A DNA stretch of 64,000 nucleotides from Hydrogenophaga sp. RAC07 (GTDB lineage Bacteria > Pseudomonadota > Gammaproteobacteria > Burkholderiales > Burkholderiaceae_C): contig NZ_CP016449.1 of NCBI RefSeq assembly GCF_001713375.1, positions 1,116,001 to 1,180,000 of the forward strand, in the 5' to 3' direction. Shown here one piece after another: positions 62,112 to 64,000 of the stretch. The translations under genes were made by a program, and so were the position numbers. Position 1 is the first letter of the stretch, and each line of letters begins with the position of its first letter. The notes below the pieces were generated by a model. It had not been told where the DNA came from, searched no databases, and saw only the letters and a list, made by a program, of their open reading frames with translations.

Positions 62112-62206
62112 ATGCCCGGGCCCAACCCAGCGGGCACCGCGGAACTGGCTCTGCCAGGCCGCAGGTGCCGCCCCCTGGAGGGGGTCGCGCGGAGCGCGGC
62201 GGGGGT
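62112..62206. repeat. GC-rich intergenic repeat, copy 3 (dctP-dctQ gap)
   Basis: Core CCCCCTGGAGGGGGTCGCGC at 62171 onward followed by GGAGCGCGGCGGGGGTG, related to the elements in the eno-ftsB and pqqA-pqqB gaps. Boundaries approximate. It splits the dctP gene from dctQM. Confidence 0.6.
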
Positions 62207-62207
62207 G

Positions 62208-63182
62208 TTACTTTTTATACGCGTCGAGCATGGCCTGGCCGTCAGGACCGGCTTTGTCCAGCCATTCCTTGAGCATGGTCTCGCCCACTTTCTGCATGTC
62301 GGCCTTGAGCGCGGCCGAGGGTGGCTCCACCGCCATGCCGTTGGTCTTGAGGATGGCCAGCGTGTCGGTGTTGACCTTTTGCGAAGCGGCCCAGCCGCGC
62401 GCTTCGGCGTCGGCACCGGCTTTGCGCAGCGCGTCCTGCGTGGGCTTGTCCAGCGCATCGAAGGCGCGCTTGTTCACGATGATCGCGTTCTTGGGCAGCC
62501 AGGCCTGCACGTCGTAGTAGTACTTCAGGTGCTCATACAGCTTGCTGTCCACGCCGGTCGCGCCTGAGGTCATGTTGGCCTCGACGGCACCGGTGGCCAG
62601 CGCTTGCGACAGCTCGGCGGCCTGCACGGTGACGGGCTGGGCGCCCACCAGTTCGGCGATGCGTGAGGTGGCCGGGCTGTACGCGCGCCACTTGCTGCCC
62701 TTGAGGTCGGCCGCGCTGGTCACGGGCTTCTTGCTGTAGATGCCCTGCGGTGGCCAGGCCACGGTGTAGAGCAAGGTCATGCCTTGTTCGGCCAGCTTCT
62801 TTTCCAGAATGGGCTTTTGCGCCTGGTACAGCTTCATCGAGTCGGCGTAGCTGGTGGCCAGGAACGGCAGGCCGTCGGCGCCGAACATCTGCCATTCGTT
62901 CTGGTAGGCGGCCAGCAGGATCTCGCCGATCTGGGCTTGCCCGCCTTGCACGGCGCGCTTGATCTCGGGCGCCTTGAACAACGATGCGCCGGGGTGCACG
63001 GTGATCTGCAACTTGCCGCCGGTGGCTTTGTCCACGTCGGCCGCGAAGGTGGCGAGGTTGACGGAGTGGAAGTTGGTGGCCGGGTAGGCGGCCGGCAGAT
63101 CCCATTTGGTCTGGGCGGTGGCGGGCAGGCTCAGGGCCAGTGCAGAGGCGGCCAGGGTGACGCTGAACAGGCGACGTTTCAT
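62208..63182 (-). CDS. dctP: TRAP transporter periplasmic receptor DctP
   Basis: A 324-residue exported receptor. Signal peptide about residues 1-23 (ending PATAQ). DctP features: KWDLPAAYPATNFHSVNLATFAADVDKATGGKLQITVHPGASLFKAPEIKRAVQGGQAQIGE in part, VPFLATSYADSMKLY-like and EANMTSGATGVDSKLYEHLKYYY. The ligand is probably a carboxylate; the adjacent hydantoinase/oxoprolinase gene makes 5-oxoproline or hydantoin-like compounds possible. Confidence 0.92.
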   Translation of the reverse strand: MKRRLFSVTLAASALALSLPATAQTKWDLPAAYPATNFHSVNLATFAADVDKATGGKLQITVHPGASLFKAPEIKRAVQGGQAQIGEILLAAYQNEWQMFGADGLPFLATSYADSMKLYQAQKPILEKKLAEQGMTLLYTVAWPPQGIYSKKPVTSAADLKGSKWRAYSPATSRIAELVGAQPVTVQAAELSQALATGAVEANMTSGATGVDSKLYEHLKYYYDVQAWLPKNAIIVNKRAFDALDKPTQDALRKAGADAEARGWAASQKVNTDTLAILKTNGMAVEPPSAALKADMQKVGETMLKEWLDKAGPDGQAMLDAYKK

Positions 63183-63278
63183 GTTGAAGGCTCCGTTGGA
63201 TTGAAGGGAACTGAAGGACAGGGCGGCGGATGGACTCTATCGGCGAGCGGACGAAGTGTGATCGGTGTTTTCCCTATA

Positions 63279-63319
63279 TGTCAACAAATTATTGGCAAAT
63301 CGTCAGCAAAAAACATAAA
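63279..63319 (+). promoter_or_regulatory. Sigma-70-like promoter with overlapping inverted repeat between dctP and the winged-helix regulator
   Basis: TTGGCA at 63292-63297 and CATAAA at 63314-63319 are 16 bp apart and fit a -35/-10 pair for the regulator gene at 63351. TGTCAA at 63279-63284 with TTGGCA forms an imperfect inverted repeat (one mismatch, 7-base spacer) over the -35 element, a possible operator. Confidence 0.45.
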
Positions 63320-63350
63320 CTGCGCCGCACCTCATCAAGGCATCCCAACC

Positions 63351-63893
63351 ATGGCCCGTACCAAAGCAAGCACCAAGCCAGCCACTGCACCATCGCAGCC
63401 CATCGTGTCGTCGGCGCACCTGGTGTCGCCCCACAGCGCGGAGATGAGCGAGTTCGAATTCGGTCTCATCGTCTCGGGCAACGCGTTTCACCGCTGGGTG
63501 GTGCACTGCATGAGTGCGGCCGGTCTGAAGGACCTCACGGCGCTGGACGTGCTGGTGCTGCACCACGTGACGCACCGTGCGCGCGACAAGCGCCTGGCCG
63601 ACATCGCCTTCATCATGAACGTGGAAGACACCCACCTCATCAACTACGCCTTGAAGAAGTTGCAAGGCCTGGGTGTGGTGATCTCCAGCAAGAACGGCAA
63701 GGAAGTCACCTACGGTCCCACCGAAGCTGGCAAGGCGTATGTGACGCGCTACCGCGAGATCCGCGACAGCTGCCTGATCAATGCGCTCAAGGCCGACGAC
63801 GCACTCAACCACGACATCGGAGAGCTAGCGCGCCTGCTGCGCGTGCTCTCCGGCATCTACGACCAGGCAGCCCGCTCTGCCGCATCTTTGTGA
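63351..63893 (+). CDS. Winged-helix (MarR-like) transcriptional regulator
   Basis: A 180-residue regulator with a Ser/Thr-rich N-terminal extension and a winged helix: SEFEFGLIVSGNAFHRWVVHCM, DLTALDVLVLHHVTHRARDKRLADIAFIMNVEDTHLINYALKKLQGLGVV, SSKNGKEVTYGPTEAGKAYV. Divergent from dctPQM and 6 bp before the hydantoinase/oxoprolinase gene, so it probably controls both. Effector unknown. Confidence 0.85.
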   Translation: MARTKASTKPATAPSQPIVSSAHLVSPHSAEMSEFEFGLIVSGNAFHRWVVHCMSAAGLKDLTALDVLVLHHVTHRARDKRLADIAFIMNVEDTHLINYALKKLQGLGVVISSKNGKEVTYGPTEAGKAYVTRYREIRDSCLINALKADDALNHDIGELARLLRVLSGIYDQAARSAASL

Positions 63894-63898
63894 ACACC

Positions 63899-64000
<102 letters not shown>

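Overview
The window is about 64 kb of high-GC DNA with short gaps, many 4-bp start/stop overlaps and dense antisense shadow ORFs. Gene content and order (pyrG-kdsA-eno-ftsB, hslO, coaBC, rdgC, a Bug-type solute receptor, TRAP genes) point to a betaproteobacterium of the Burkholderiales, most likely Comamonadaceae and plausibly Hydrogenophaga-like; the genus is inference. I saw no rRNA, tRNA, CRISPR array, insertion sequence or prophage.

Layout. 0-13 kb is housekeeping: a DUF3297 fragment, a hybrid sensor kinase, dbpA, a DUF455 ferritin-like protein, gamma-carbonic anhydrase, hslO, an NadR-like P-loop protein, ftsB-eno-kdsA-pyrG, and coaBC. 12.7-21.3 kb holds two oxyanion systems: tupBCA (tungstate) with its divergent regulator, and modABC (molybdate) with divergent modE, each pair separated by an inverted repeat. 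22-24 kb carries a chemoreceptor. 24-48 kb is a quinoprotein alcohol-oxidation island: an ABC exporter and binding proteins, a PQQ-type beta-propeller protein, a SoxYZ-like carrier, two divergent metallohydrolases, a PQQ alcohol dehydrogenase with the lanthanide-type Asp-Tyr-Asp motif, cytochromes c, pqqABCDE, a MotA/ExbB-like membrane cluster trailing pqqE, and an AcoR-type sigma-54 activator. 47.8-55.4 kb is a tungsten aldehyde oxidoreductase locus (ferredoxin subunit, large subunit, FAD subunit, MoaD-like protein, small unknown) with a divergent regulator-MocA-XdhC operon. 55-64 kb has a flavoprotein/NIPSNAP operon with a WYL regulator, crcB, rdgC, a TRAP transporter, a winged-helix regulator and the start of a hydantoinase/oxoprolinase gene.

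How it may work together (inference). Periplasmic alcohols would be oxidised to aldehydes by the PQQ enzyme, probably with a lanthanide, passing electrons to cytochromes c. Aldehydes reaching the cytoplasm would be oxidised to acids by the tungsten enzyme, supplied with tungstate by TupABC. Sigma-54 promoter sequences precede the dehydrogenase, the beta-propeller operon and the cytochrome c-550 gene, which fits control by the sigma-54 activator encoded among them. The parts with least precedent are the proton-channel-like genes fused to the pqq operon, the metal-site-degenerate metallohydrolase pair, and the MocA/XdhC pair beside an AOR-family enzyme.
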